Of a stretch of DNA of 64,000 bases, positions 17,836 to 25,767 are shown one piece after another. Location: assembly GCA_018269055.1 (NCBI GenBank), contig JAFDVI010000031.1, positions 1 through 64,000 on the forward strand, written 5' to 3'. The first letter of the stretch is position 1. Every line of letters starts with the position of its first letter. Position numbers and translations under genes: made by a program. Below the pieces are notes generated by a model. The model was given only the letters and a program-made list of their open reading frames with translations, did no database searches and had not been told where the DNA came from. The DNA is from Acidobacteriota bacterium. Lineage in GTDB: Bacteria; Acidobacteriota; Blastocatellia; RBC074.

Positions 17836-20691
17836 ATGACGCCGGAACGCTGGCAACAGGTCAAAGGAATCTTTCAGCAAGCCCTGGAACAGGAAACGGG
17901 ACGTTGCGCTGAATATCTGGACGAAGCTTGCGCTGGCGACGCAGAGTTGCGCCGCGAAGTCGAATCCTTGCTGCACTCCGACCAGGGCACGACCAACCCT
18001 CTGGATGCGCCGCTTTCCCAGCTTGCCGCTTCGCTCATTCCGACAGAACAAGGTTCGCCGATGATTGGCCGTCGTATCGGCGTTTACCGCCTTACGGGAT
18101 TGATTGGCCAGGGAGGAATGGGCGCGGTTTATGCCGCGGTGCGAGACGACGATCAGTATCGCCAAAAAGTCGCCATCAAATTGGTCAAAACCGAATTGCT
18201 GGGCGGGGGCGTAAATGCCGATCCAGCCTTGCAACGATTTCGCCGCGAACGCCAGATTCTGGCGCGACTGGAACATCCGAACATCGCGCGGTTGCTGGAC
18301 GGCGGCGCTACGCCGGAAGGCTGGCCGTATCTGGTGATGGAATACATCGAAGGCCAGCCGTTGACCGAATTCTGCGAAACGCACAATCTGACCGTGGTCG
18401 AGCGATTGGAACTGTTTCGCGCGGTTTGTGCCGCTGTTCAGCAAGCGCATCAGAATCTGATCATTCATCGCGACCTGAAACCCAGCAACATTCTGGTGAC
18501 CAAAGACGGCACGGCTAAATTGCTGGATTTTGGAATCGCCAAACTGCTCAACCCGGAATTGGTGACCGATGGCGGTTTCACTGATTTGGCGAAAACCGCC
18601 ACCGCCATGCGTGTGATGACGCCGGATTATGCCAGCCCCGAACAAGCTCGCGGAGAGGCTGTCACAACGGCAACCGATGTTTACTCCCTCGGCGTCGTGC
18701 TTTACGAATTGCTGACTGGAGTTCGGCCCCATCAGTTCAAGGGTCATTCGTTTATCGAAATCGAGCACGCGATCTGCGATGTCGAACCCATGCGCCCTAG
18801 CGATGCCGCTCGACAAAACCCGGCTTCGCTGAAACTTAGCAAACAGCTTGAAGGCGATTTGGATAACATCATTTTGATGGCGCTTCGCAAAGAACCCGCA
18901 CGCCGTTATCAATCTGCCGAACAATTTTCCGAAGACATACGCCGCCACTTGTGCGGGCTTCCGGTCATCGCACGACAGGATACGATTCGATACCGCGCCG
19001 GAAAATTTGCGCGGCGACATCGCTGGGGCGTAGCGGCCACAACGGCGATTGCTTTGTTGTTGATCGGCAGCGCAGCTTTTTCCGGCTATCAGGCGCGCCG
19101 TGCCGAACGCCGCTTTCAACAAGTCCGCAAGCTCGCCAATACATTCCTGTTTGAGTTCGACGGCAAAATTCAAAACATCACCGGCACCACCGAAGCGCGT
19201 GAATTGCTGGTCAAAACGGCTCTGGAATACCTGGACAGCCTGGCAAAGGAAGCTGGTGATGATGCGGAATTGCAATACGAACTGGCGACAGCTTACGCGA
19301 AAGTGGCCGACGTGCAGGGCAATCCCAGAATGAATAACCTGGGCCATACGGCAGAAGCGCTTGTGAGCTGTCGAAAGGCATTGGACCTGGCACAAGCGCT
19401 GTTGAGTCGCTCGCCGCAAAATTCGAAATACCAACGGCTGTTGGCGGAGTTGCATAGCAAACAGGGACACATTTATTACCAGACCGGCGCCTATACAGAA
19501 GCGCTGGCGGCACATCAACGCGAAGTCGCCATCCTTGAACCCTTGACGTTCGTGGCCAACGCCCTGGAAAGCGATCTGAACCAATTGATGATCGGTTATC
19601 GCTCAATGGGAGATTTGGAAGTGGAATGGGTTCCAGCCCTTGTCGCTGGTATCAACCATTATCGAAAGGCGCTGGAAATCGCCGAACGTCGCGCTGCCGC
19701 TTTCCCCAGTGACTTGGCACAATATCAACTGGCGGTACAACATTCCGTATTGGCCTATGCGCTGATACAGCAAGGCGACCCACAAACGTCCATCAAGGAA
19801 AGCGAAGCAAGTCTGGCGCTATTTGAACCGCTGGCCGTAAAGCATCCCAATGAGGCGCCCTATCAAAATTCGTTGTTTATCGCTTATCAGCACCTGGGCA
19901 TGGCGCAAGGACAGCCATTGGGAGTCAATCTGAACGACACAACCACGGCGCTGCAAACCTTCGCCAAAATGCAGATCATTCCGCAACGCTTGATTTCTGC
20001 CGATCCCAAAAACCAACGGGCGCAAGATTGTCTTGTGGTCGGATTGATTTTGATCGGTGAAACCGAAGCGGTGAAGGAACCGGCGCGCGGTACGGCAACA
20101 TTGCTTCGTGCACTGGAGGAATTGCATGCTCCCATTCTGGCGACCGGCGATCCGTTTCGATATCGGTTGCTGCAACACGAAACCCTGACCTGGCTGGCAG
20201 AAGCAGAAAATCGTCAGGGTCAAACGGCAATTTCGCTCAAACACCTGCGCGAGGCGCAAACCATCTGGCAAACGCTGGTTGCCGAACAGCCCGATGAATT
20301 CAGCGTCAAGGCGCAAAACTGTGACTTGCAACAAATCCTGGCCGAAGTCTTACAAACCCAAGGTGATTTTGACGGCGCGGTGGCAGCATTGCGAGAGGCG
20401 CTCAAGTTTGCCGAAGCGGAAAAAGCCTCCAAACCTGAAGACGTCAGAGCATTATGGCGGTTGGCGGATTGCTACAAAAGATTCGGTCAGTACCAAGAGG
20501 CCCTGGCTCGCCAAACCCAATTGCCCGATGAACGACGCGCCGCCTGGCAGCAAGCGTTCAATTGGTATCAAAAAAGTTTGCAGCTTTGGAATGACTGGCC
20601 GCGGTTTGCAGTGCCCAGTGTTTTCAGCACCACCCGGCGCGAATCCGTCGCCCAATCCGTTACTCGCTGCTTTGCCCAACTGAAACGATAA
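17836..20691 (+). CDS. Transmembrane Ser/Thr protein kinase with TPR-rich C-terminal region
   Basis: The 951-residue protein opens with the MTPERWQQVKGIFQQALEQE extension, then a kinase domain (about 80-360) with GQGGMGAVY, catalytic Lys in VAIKLVK (about 114), HRDLKPSN (about 210) and DFGIAKLL, so it is predicted active. One membrane helix lies near 395-416 (WGVAATTAIALLLIGSAAFS). The outer 530 residues are helical repeats of the TPR type, beginning ANTFLFEFDGKIQNITGTTE, a motif seen in many acidobacterial kinases. It starts 3 bases after the ECF sigma gene, so the two are surely co-transcribed. Unlike its neighbours at 23-28 kb it has no FlgO/TolB-like module. The natural role is inferred to be sensing and phosphorylation of the adjacent sigma factor. 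Confidence 0.92.
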   Translation: MTPERWQQVKGIFQQALEQETGRCAEYLDEACAGDAELRREVESLLHSDQGTTNPLDAPLSQLAASLIPTEQGSPMIGRRIGVYRLTGLIGQGGMGAVYAAVRDDDQYRQKVAIKLVKTELLGGGVNADPALQRFRRERQILARLEHPNIARLLDGGATPEGWPYLVMEYIEGQPLTEFCETHNLTVVERLELFRAVCAAVQQAHQNLIIHRDLKPSNILVTKDGTAKLLDFGIAKLLNPELVTDGGFTDLAKTATAMRVMTPDYASPEQARGEAVTTATDVYSLGVVLYELLTGVRPHQFKGHSFIEIEHAICDVEPMRPSDAARQNPASLKLSKQLEGDLDNIILMALRKEPARRYQSAEQFSEDIRRHLCGLPVIARQDTIRYRAGKFARRHRWGVAATTAIALLLIGSAAFSGYQARRAERRFQQVRKLANTFLFEFDGKIQNITGTTEARELLVKTALEYLDSLAKEAGDDAELQYELATAYAKVADVQGNPRMNNLGHTAEALVSCRKALDLAQALLSRSPQNSKYQRLLAELHSKQGHIYYQTGAYTEALAAHQREVAILEPLTFVANALESDLNQLMIGYRSMGDLEVEWVPALVAGINHYRKALEIAERRAAAFPSDLAQYQLAVQHSVLAYALIQQGDPQTSIKESEASLALFEPLAVKHPNEAPYQNSLFIAYQHLGMAQGQPLGVNLNDTTTALQTFAKMQIIPQRLISADPKNQRAQDCLVVGLILIGETEAVKEPARGTATLLRALEELHAPILATGDPFRYRLLQHETLTWLAEAENRQGQTAISLKHLREAQTIWQTLVAEQPDEFSVKAQNCDLQQILAEVLQTQGDFDGAVAALREALKFAEAEKASKPEDVRALWRLADCYKRFGQYQEALARQTQLPDERRAAWQQAFNWYQKSLQLWNDWPRFAVPSVFSTTRRESVAQSVTRCFAQLKR

Positions 20692-20754
20692 CGTTTTCTC
20701 GCCGACCAATTTCAATGTTTTTCGATAATCGAGTTCGCGTCCCCTGTCCCACAT

Positions 20755-21303
20755 TTATTTACTCGTATAGCCAAACGTCAATTTTCCCACGACTTTGACT
20801 GTCGCCCCCAAATGCGTGAAAGGCTTGAATTGCCATTGCCTGGCAGATTCCATCGCGGCTTTCCCCAACAAGGATTCAGCGTCTCCACTGATAACCTTGG
20901 CATCGAATACATTCCCTTGCTCAGAAACAATGATTTGCACCTGAACGGAACCTTGTGGGAGTGGTTCAGGTAAGCCAGCCAGCGGCACGATCTTTATCGC
21001 GTTCTTTCTTAATTCGGTTTCGGAAGCCACTATCGGCGAATTTGCCATCAGCAATTCCTCGCCCTCTAAAGCAGGAAGGCTATCTATCTCCTCCTTGGAC
21101 AGAGAAACGCTCACAGATTGACCGGAACGTAGCGCCTCCGTCTGTGCTGCTCTTACGCGTTCTCTTTCCTGATCAACTGCTGGCGTATGTTTCCATTCAA
21201 AGACAAAGAACAAGCCAATAACCAGGCAAACGATGGCAGAACAGCCAATCCCCGTAACTTTGGCGCCTGTTTGTGTCGCATTGTATTCTTGATTTTGTTC
21301 CAT
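20755..21303 (-). CDS. TonB-type energy transducer C-terminal domain protein
   Basis: This 182-residue protein has a short cytoplasmic N-terminus, one membrane helix (about 19-36, GCSAIVCLVIGLFFVFEW), a charged linker, and a TonB/TolA C-terminal domain (about 105-182). That domain includes GSVQVQIIVSEQGNVFDAKV, then SLLGKAAMESARQWQFKPF, the usual TonB_C core. It lacks the Pro-rich spanning region of classic TonB, so it may not cross the periplasm and could be a structural relative. It follows a small gene and repeat peptide 3 on the same strand, and may link the peptide system to envelope energy or outer-membrane transport. No TonB-dependent receptor or ExbBD gene is in the window. Confidence 0.8.
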   Translation of the reverse strand: MEQNQEYNATQTGAKVTGIGCSAIVCLVIGLFFVFEWKHTPAVDQERERVRAAQTEALRSGQSVSVSLSKEEIDSLPALEGEELLMANSPIVASETELRKNAIKIVPLAGLPEPLPQGSVQVQIIVSEQGNVFDAKVISGDAESLLGKAAMESARQWQFKPFTHLGATVKVVGKLTFGYTSK

Positions 21304-21370
21304 GGTGTCTCTCGGCTGTTTGACGTTATGTGTCTCATCTCATTTCGGTTTTTAACTCCTGCTTCGCGTT

Positions 21371-21595
21371 TCAATGCATTTCAGTTTCCTCAGTCTGCGA
21401 AGAGATGAATTCACCAGAAAGGATTTGGCTTAACATTTCCGGCGACAGGAACTGAGTCCCACGACTTTCACTTGGCTTTTCATGATTGGTTTCCGCCAGC
21501 AACTTCTCCAATTCTCCATCGTCATACACACCCGTAGAAGCCGAACCGCCAAGCTGACGCGTCTGATTCAAAGCATTCAACATAGTCGTAATCAT
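21371..21595 (-). CDS. Small protein of unknown function upstream of the TonB-like gene
   Basis: The 74-residue product starts MITTMLNALNQTRQLGGSAS after GGAGGCGAGCA, a strong ribosome binding site, so it is probably real. It is acidic at the C-terminus, has no Cys, membrane helix or signal peptide, and contains a Gly-Gly near residue 17 and a helical stretch (GELEKLLAE; FLSPEMLSQILSGEF). It lies 67 bases upstream of the TonB-like gene and about 120 bases downstream of repeat peptide 3. No family is recognised. It might be another substrate or a regulator of the peptide system. Confidence 0.55.
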   Translation of the reverse strand: MITTMLNALNQTRQLGGSASTGVYDDGELEKLLAETNHEKPSESRGTQFLSPEMLSQILSGEFISSQTEETEMH

Positions 21596-21718
21596 TGCTC
21601 GCCTCCATCAAAATATCTCTGCCATTGAGCCTGGGCGAGGGACGATTTCAGCCAAGAGCCAAACTCGTGAATCAACGGCAGAGATTGCAAGATTGTTTTT
21701 CGCTACTGGCGTTTTGGG

Positions 21719-22276
21719 TTATCGAGCGTCGGGAGCCAGCGTTTCGTTGTGATTGATGGTTAGAGCAGGAGCAATCACAGCTTCCATCTCTTCCACACTC
21801 AGATCAATTTCCACCGCTTCGTTGTGGTTTGGCGAGAGAGCCGGCGCGATCACGGCTTCCATCTCTTCGACGCTCAGATCAACTTCCACTGCTTCGTTGT
21901 GGTTTTGCAAAAACCACGGTGCAATCACGGTTTCCATCTCTTCCACACTCAGATCAACTTCCACTGCTTCGTTGTGGTTTTGCAAAAACCACGGTGCAAT
22001 CACGGTTTCCATCTCTTCGACGCTCAGATCAATTTCCGCCGATTCGTTGTGGTTCGGCAACAGCGCGGGGGCGACAACGGCTTCCATCTCTTCGACGCTC
22101 AAATCAACTTCCACGGCTTCGTTGTGGTTTGTAGTTAATGGCGCGATCACTTCTTCCATCTCCTCGACGCTCAAATCAACTTCCACGGCTTCGTTGTGGT
22201 TTGTAGTGAATGGCGCGATCACTTCTTCCATCTCCTCGACGTTCAGTTCGATTTCTTCGGCGTATACGGTTTTCAT
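21719..22276 (-). CDS. Acidic repeat peptide 3 (VIAP/NHNE repeats)
   Basis: This 185-residue protein begins MKTVYAEEIELNVEEMEEVI and has seven units of 24-25 residues: L(S/N)VEEMExVIAP, two to four variable residues, NHNEAVEVD. The variable parts are FTT, LTT, ALLP, WFLQ (twice), ALSP and ALTI, whereas VEEME, AP and NHNE are constant. Two adjacent units are almost identical in DNA (21881-22030). AAGGAGA sits well ahead of ATG 22276; an upstream open stretch lacks a binding site. The 21-base box lies 95 bases upstream. It is divergent from the second ECF sigma gene, repeating the arrangement at 17 kb. It has no Cys and no signal peptide. Its family is unknown; an exported multi-core precursor is inferred from context. 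Confidence 0.72.
   Translation of the reverse strand: MKTVYAEEIELNVEEMEEVIAPFTTNHNEAVEVDLSVEEMEEVIAPLTTNHNEAVEVDLSVEEMEAVVAPALLPNHNESAEIDLSVEEMETVIAPWFLQNHNEAVEVDLSVEEMETVIAPWFLQNHNEAVEVDLSVEEMEAVIAPALSPNHNEAVEIDLSVEEMEAVIAPALTINHNETLAPDAR
21881..22030. repeat. Two tandem near-identical 75-base units
   Basis: The stretches 21881-21955 and 21956-22030 are the same over all but a few bases and encode the two units with the variable part WFLQ. Other units of this gene differ more at DNA level, so this pair is a recent duplication within the repeat peptide 3 gene. Confidence 0.85.
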
Positions 22277-22370
22277 GGCATTCTCCTTTTTGGTTTTGAG
22301 TTTCGGAGAGCATTTTTGGCGCTTGCCGTTCCTGCTTCCCGTTCGTTTCCGAGAGCTATTTTCTTTCGCT

Positions 22371-22391
22371 CTCACCCAAAGAAACGGGAAA
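22371..22391 (-). promoter_or_regulatory. 21-base box ahead of repeat peptide 3
   Basis: On the minus strand it reads TTTCCCG, nine variable bases, GTGAG, followed by AGCGAAAG. It lies 95 bases before the ATG of repeat peptide 3. Upstream of it TGATAG(C)TGGC and GAAAATTT line up with the region ahead of the Crp gene at 32148. Confidence 0.6.
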
Positions 22392-22465
22392 GGTCATTGC
22401 CAGCTATCATCGCTGAGAAAAATTTTCGATTTTGAAGCCGATCATTTCTGAAGCTCATTGGAGGA

Positions 22466-22500
22466 GTCTATAATCCCTTCGCAGCCCACATTGCGGTCAC
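22466..22500 (+). promoter_or_regulatory. Candidate promoter element ahead of the second ECF sigma gene
   Basis: GTCTATAATCC at 22466-22476 matches the site ahead of the first ECF gene base for base, and GCGGTCACA recurs about 15 bases further on. It is 44-54 bases before the ATG. A shared regulator or autoregulation by the ECF factors is possible. Confidence 0.4.
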
Positions 22501-22519
22501 AATAGGACAAGGAGAAGCG

Positions 22520-23101
22520 ATGGCCACAACAACGCACGAAGTTACACGGCTTCTGGCGGAATGGAGCAATGGCGATCAGTTGGCTCTGGATCAATTGATG
22601 CGATTGGTCGAGGGAGAATTGCGGCAGATGGCTCACCGATACATGGCGCGCCAAAATCCCGGCCACACGCTGCAAACCACTGCCTTAATCAACGAAGCTT
22701 ATTTGAAATTGGTCGGCCAATCGGACAAACACTTCCAAAACCGCGAGCACTTTTTCGGCGTTGCCGCCAGTGCCATGCGCCACATTCTGGTGGATTACGC
22801 CCGCTCAAAACAGTACGGCAAACGCGGCGGCGGAGCGCCAGTGGTTTCGCTGGACGAAGCCCTGACCGTTTCCGAAGAGCGCGCGGCGGAACTGGTGGCG
22901 CTTGATGACGCTTTGAAAGTGCTTGCCAACTTCGACGCCCGCAAAGCGCAGGTTGTGGAATTGAGATTTTTCGGCGGATTGAGCGTCGAAGAAACGGCCA
23001 AGGTTCTTAACATTTCTGAAATCACCGTGATGCGCGATTGGAGCATGGCGAAATCCTGGCTGTACCGCGAGCTATCTCAGACCGACCCCGAAGCCGAATA
23101 A
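22520..23101 (+). CDS. ECF RNA polymerase sigma factor, TIGR02999 family (second copy)
   Basis: The 193-residue protein is a close relative of the one at 17275, with the same HTLQTTALINEAYLKL, MRHILVDYARSKQYGKRGG and GLSVEETAKVLNISEITVMR blocks for regions 2 and 4. AAGGAGAAGCG gives a strong ribosome binding site. It is followed after 88 bases by two Ser/Thr kinase genes in tandem and is divergent from repeat peptide 3. There is no anti-sigma gene, so control through phosphorylation by the adjacent kinases, as known for EcfP/PknT in Vibrio, is a reasonable inference. Confidence 0.92.
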   Translation: MATTTHEVTRLLAEWSNGDQLALDQLMRLVEGELRQMAHRYMARQNPGHTLQTTALINEAYLKLVGQSDKHFQNREHFFGVAASAMRHILVDYARSKQYGKRGGGAPVVSLDEALTVSEERAAELVALDDALKVLANFDARKAQVVELRFFGGLSVEETAKVLNISEITVMRDWSMAKSWLYRELSQTDPEAE

Positions 23102-23189
23102 GAAGAATTCAGATCAAATAAGGACTTTTAAGCTGCTTCTTTGGTTTACTTGCCCTTGAATTGTTGAAGCGAATCAGAATCAGGTTTTG

Positions 23190-25742
23190 ATGACTCCCGA
23201 GCGTTGGCAAAAAATCGAAACCCTATACCACGCCGCGCTGCAATGCGCGCCAGAACACCGTCGTGCCTATTTGGCTGAGGCCTGTAGTGGAGACAACGAG
23301 CTTCGCAGCGAAGTCGAATCCCTGCTGTCTTCACACGACGCAGCCGCCAGCTTCATCGAACAACCTCCCGCCGACATCGCCGCCGGAATGGTGGCGGAAA
23401 AACAATCCATCATCGGGCGCACACTTGGTCATTATCGAATGCTTTCACTGCTTGGCGCGGGCGGCATGGGCGAAGTCTACCGCGCATGCGATTTGCGCTT
23501 GGAGCGCGATGTTGCCGTCAAAATCTTGCCCGAACATTTGGGCAAAGACGCAGAAGCGCTTCGCCGTTTCGAGCGTGAAGCCAAAGCTGTCGCCACACTT
23601 TCTCATCCCAACATCCTTTCGATTTTCGATTTCGGCACTGAAAACAATGTCAGTTACGCCGTGATGGAATTGCTGGAAGGCGAAACTTTGCGCGCTCGCT
23701 TGCAACACGGAGCAATTGACTGGCGCCAAGCGGTAGAAATTGGTGCAGCTATTGCCGAAGGACTTTCCGCCGCACATGCCAAAGGCATCATCCACCGCGA
23801 TTTGAAACCCGAAAACATCTTTCTGACCAACAGCGGCGTGAAGATTCTGGATTTCGGCATCGCGCGGATAAAACGCGTTATCTCGGCTGAATCAGAAACA
23901 AAGGATTCGATTCAAACGACCCGTCCGGGTGTTGTGATGGGCACGCTCGGCTATATGTCACCAGAGCAGGTGAAAGGCGAAGCTGCAGACGCGCCGAGCG
24001 ACATTTTTTCGTTCGGGTGTGTGTTGTATGAAATGGTGAGCGGCGCGCGACCCTTCAATGGCGCGACGGGCGCGGAAGTCATTGCGGCGATTTTGAAGGA
24101 AGACCCGCCAGCGGCGCTGAAAACTGCTAAACTGATGCCGCCAGGGTTGAACCAAGTCATCAAGCGGTGTTTGGAAAAGCAGCCGGAGCGGCGCTATCAA
24201 ACAGGACAGGAACTGGCCGTTGCATTACGCGGCTGTTTGAGCGGACACGGCACGCCGCCTTTGTTGCAAACACGGAGCTTGGTACGAGTCGCCAGTTGGT
24301 TGGGGGCAGCGCTCATCGTTTTCTTGGGTGGTTTGGCCACTTGGCGTTACTTCAGTTCAGGACAGGCGATTGATTCGCTGGCGATCATGCCGTTGGTGAA
24401 TGCGAGTGGCGAGGCCACGGAGTATTTAAGCGACGGCATCACGGAAACGCTAATCAACAGTCTCTCGCAACTGCCCAAATTGCGCGTGATGGCGCGCAGC
24501 ACGGTCTTCAGCTACAAGGGCAAGCAGATTGATCCACGCCAGATCGGGCGTGAATTGAAAGTCGGCGCGGTGCTCACCGGCAGAGTCAGGCTACTCGGCG
24601 ATACGCTGATCACGCAGGCTGAGTTAGTCAATGCGGCGGACGGCACACAGTTGTGGGGGGATGTGTATCAACGCAAGCTGACCGACGTGCTCGCCATGCA
24701 AGCCGAACTGGCTCGGCAAATTTCCGAAAAGCTGCGACTCAAGCTGACAGGCGAAGAAGAAAGACGGGTGACCAAACAGGCGACCGGGAATGTCGCCGCT
24801 TACCAGCTTTATCTCAAAGGCCGATATGAATCGAACAAACTCACCGTCGAAGGAGTTCGGCAGGGGATCGAGTATATGAATCAGGCGGTTGCGCTCGATC
24901 CTGGTTATGCGCTCGCCTGGGTTGGCCTGTCGCATGCTTACAGCGACGCCTCGAGTGTCTCGCTGCCTGCTGAAGTGGCGACGCCAAAATCGAAGGCGGC
25001 GGCGGAGCAGGCGTTGAAATTGGATGACACCTTGGCTGAGGCCCACGGCATACTGGCCTTTATCAAGGGTAGCCAGGAACGCAATTGGGTAGAGGCTGAA
25101 AAAGAATTTCGGCGCGCGCTTGAATTGGGCCCAAATGATGCGACGGCCCATCAGACTTACGGGCTGTTTTTGATGATTCAGGCGCGCACGGATGAGGCCC
25201 TTCGTGAAATGACGCGTGCCCAGACGCTCGAACCCTTGACCAAAATAATCTCTGCCAATTTGGGCTGGTTTTATTACCTGGCACGGCGCTATGACGAATC
25301 GGTGACCCACTCGCAAGAACTCATCAAGCAAGACCCAGCCTATGCCGTGTCGCATTACAATTTGGGGATGGCCTATGAACAGATGGGAAAGCTGGATGAA
25401 GCCATCGCCGCGTATGAGCAGGCACAACGCTTAGACCCAAAATCACCCTTTGTCACAGCCTTCCTTTGCCGGGCTTATGCCCTGGCCGGAAAGAAAGAGC
25501 AGGCGCAACCCATGTTGCCGTCATTGCTTCAACAAGCGCAGCGTGGTGACCTCAATCCGGAAGCAATCGGCCTCATCTATGCCGCTTTGGGCGATAAAGA
25601 CAAAGCTTTTGAATGGCTGGAAAAAGCCTTTCAATCGCACTCAGATGCTTTGCTGTTCCTGAAAACTGATCCGAGATTTGACAGCCTGCGCATGGATGCG
25701 CGTTTGGCTGACTTGGTGCGGCGGTTGAATCTCGCGCCCTGA
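23190..25742 (+). CDS. Transmembrane Ser/Thr protein kinase with FlgO/TolB-like and TPR domains
   Basis: 850 residues. The start MTPERWQKIETLYHAAL matches the paralogues; a TTG directly before it is also open. The kinase domain (about 75-340) has GAGGMGEVY, catalytic Lys in VAVKILPEH (about 109), HRDLKPEN (about 203), DFGIARIK and GYMSPEQVKGE. A membrane helix is near 367-387, then a FlgO/TolB-like module (SLAIMPLVNASG, LSDGITETLINSLSQL, FSYKGKQIDPRQIG) and TPR repeats to the end (LDEAIAAYEQAQRLDP). The next kinase gene, a close paralogue, begins 26 bases after its stop, so the pair arose by tandem duplication and is co-transcribed with the upstream ECF sigma gene. Confidence 0.93.
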   Translation: MTPERWQKIETLYHAALQCAPEHRRAYLAEACSGDNELRSEVESLLSSHDAAASFIEQPPADIAAGMVAEKQSIIGRTLGHYRMLSLLGAGGMGEVYRACDLRLERDVAVKILPEHLGKDAEALRRFEREAKAVATLSHPNILSIFDFGTENNVSYAVMELLEGETLRARLQHGAIDWRQAVEIGAAIAEGLSAAHAKGIIHRDLKPENIFLTNSGVKILDFGIARIKRVISAESETKDSIQTTRPGVVMGTLGYMSPEQVKGEAADAPSDIFSFGCVLYEMVSGARPFNGATGAEVIAAILKEDPPAALKTAKLMPPGLNQVIKRCLEKQPERRYQTGQELAVALRGCLSGHGTPPLLQTRSLVRVASWLGAALIVFLGGLATWRYFSSGQAIDSLAIMPLVNASGEATEYLSDGITETLINSLSQLPKLRVMARSTVFSYKGKQIDPRQIGRELKVGAVLTGRVRLLGDTLITQAELVNAADGTQLWGDVYQRKLTDVLAMQAELARQISEKLRLKLTGEEERRVTKQATGNVAAYQLYLKGRYESNKLTVEGVRQGIEYMNQAVALDPGYALAWVGLSHAYSDASSVSLPAEVATPKSKAAAEQALKLDDTLAEAHGILAFIKGSQERNWVEAEKEFRRALELGPNDATAHQTYGLFLMIQARTDEALREMTRAQTLEPLTKIISANLGWFYYLARRYDESVTHSQELIKQDPAYAVSHYNLGMAYEQMGKLDEAIAAYEQAQRLDPKSPFVTAFLCRAYALAGKKEQAQPMLPSLLQQAQRGDLNPEAIGLIYAALGDKDKAFEWLEKAFQSHSDALLFLKTDPRFDSLRMDARLADLVRRLNLAP

Positions 25743-25767
25743 ATTGTCTGCCGGAATGTGAGCTATC

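Noticed and set aside
17809-19584. Long open frame (591 codons) on the minus strand across the first ECF-kinase pair
   Set aside because: It is a shadow of the plus-strand kinase, has no ribosome binding site or family features, and is rich in rare-looking composition (Phe, Gln, His).
21719-22276. Regular 75-base repeats considered as a CRISPR array
   Set aside because: The repeats are coding, in frame, with conserved amino acids and no spacers, and no cas genes are near.
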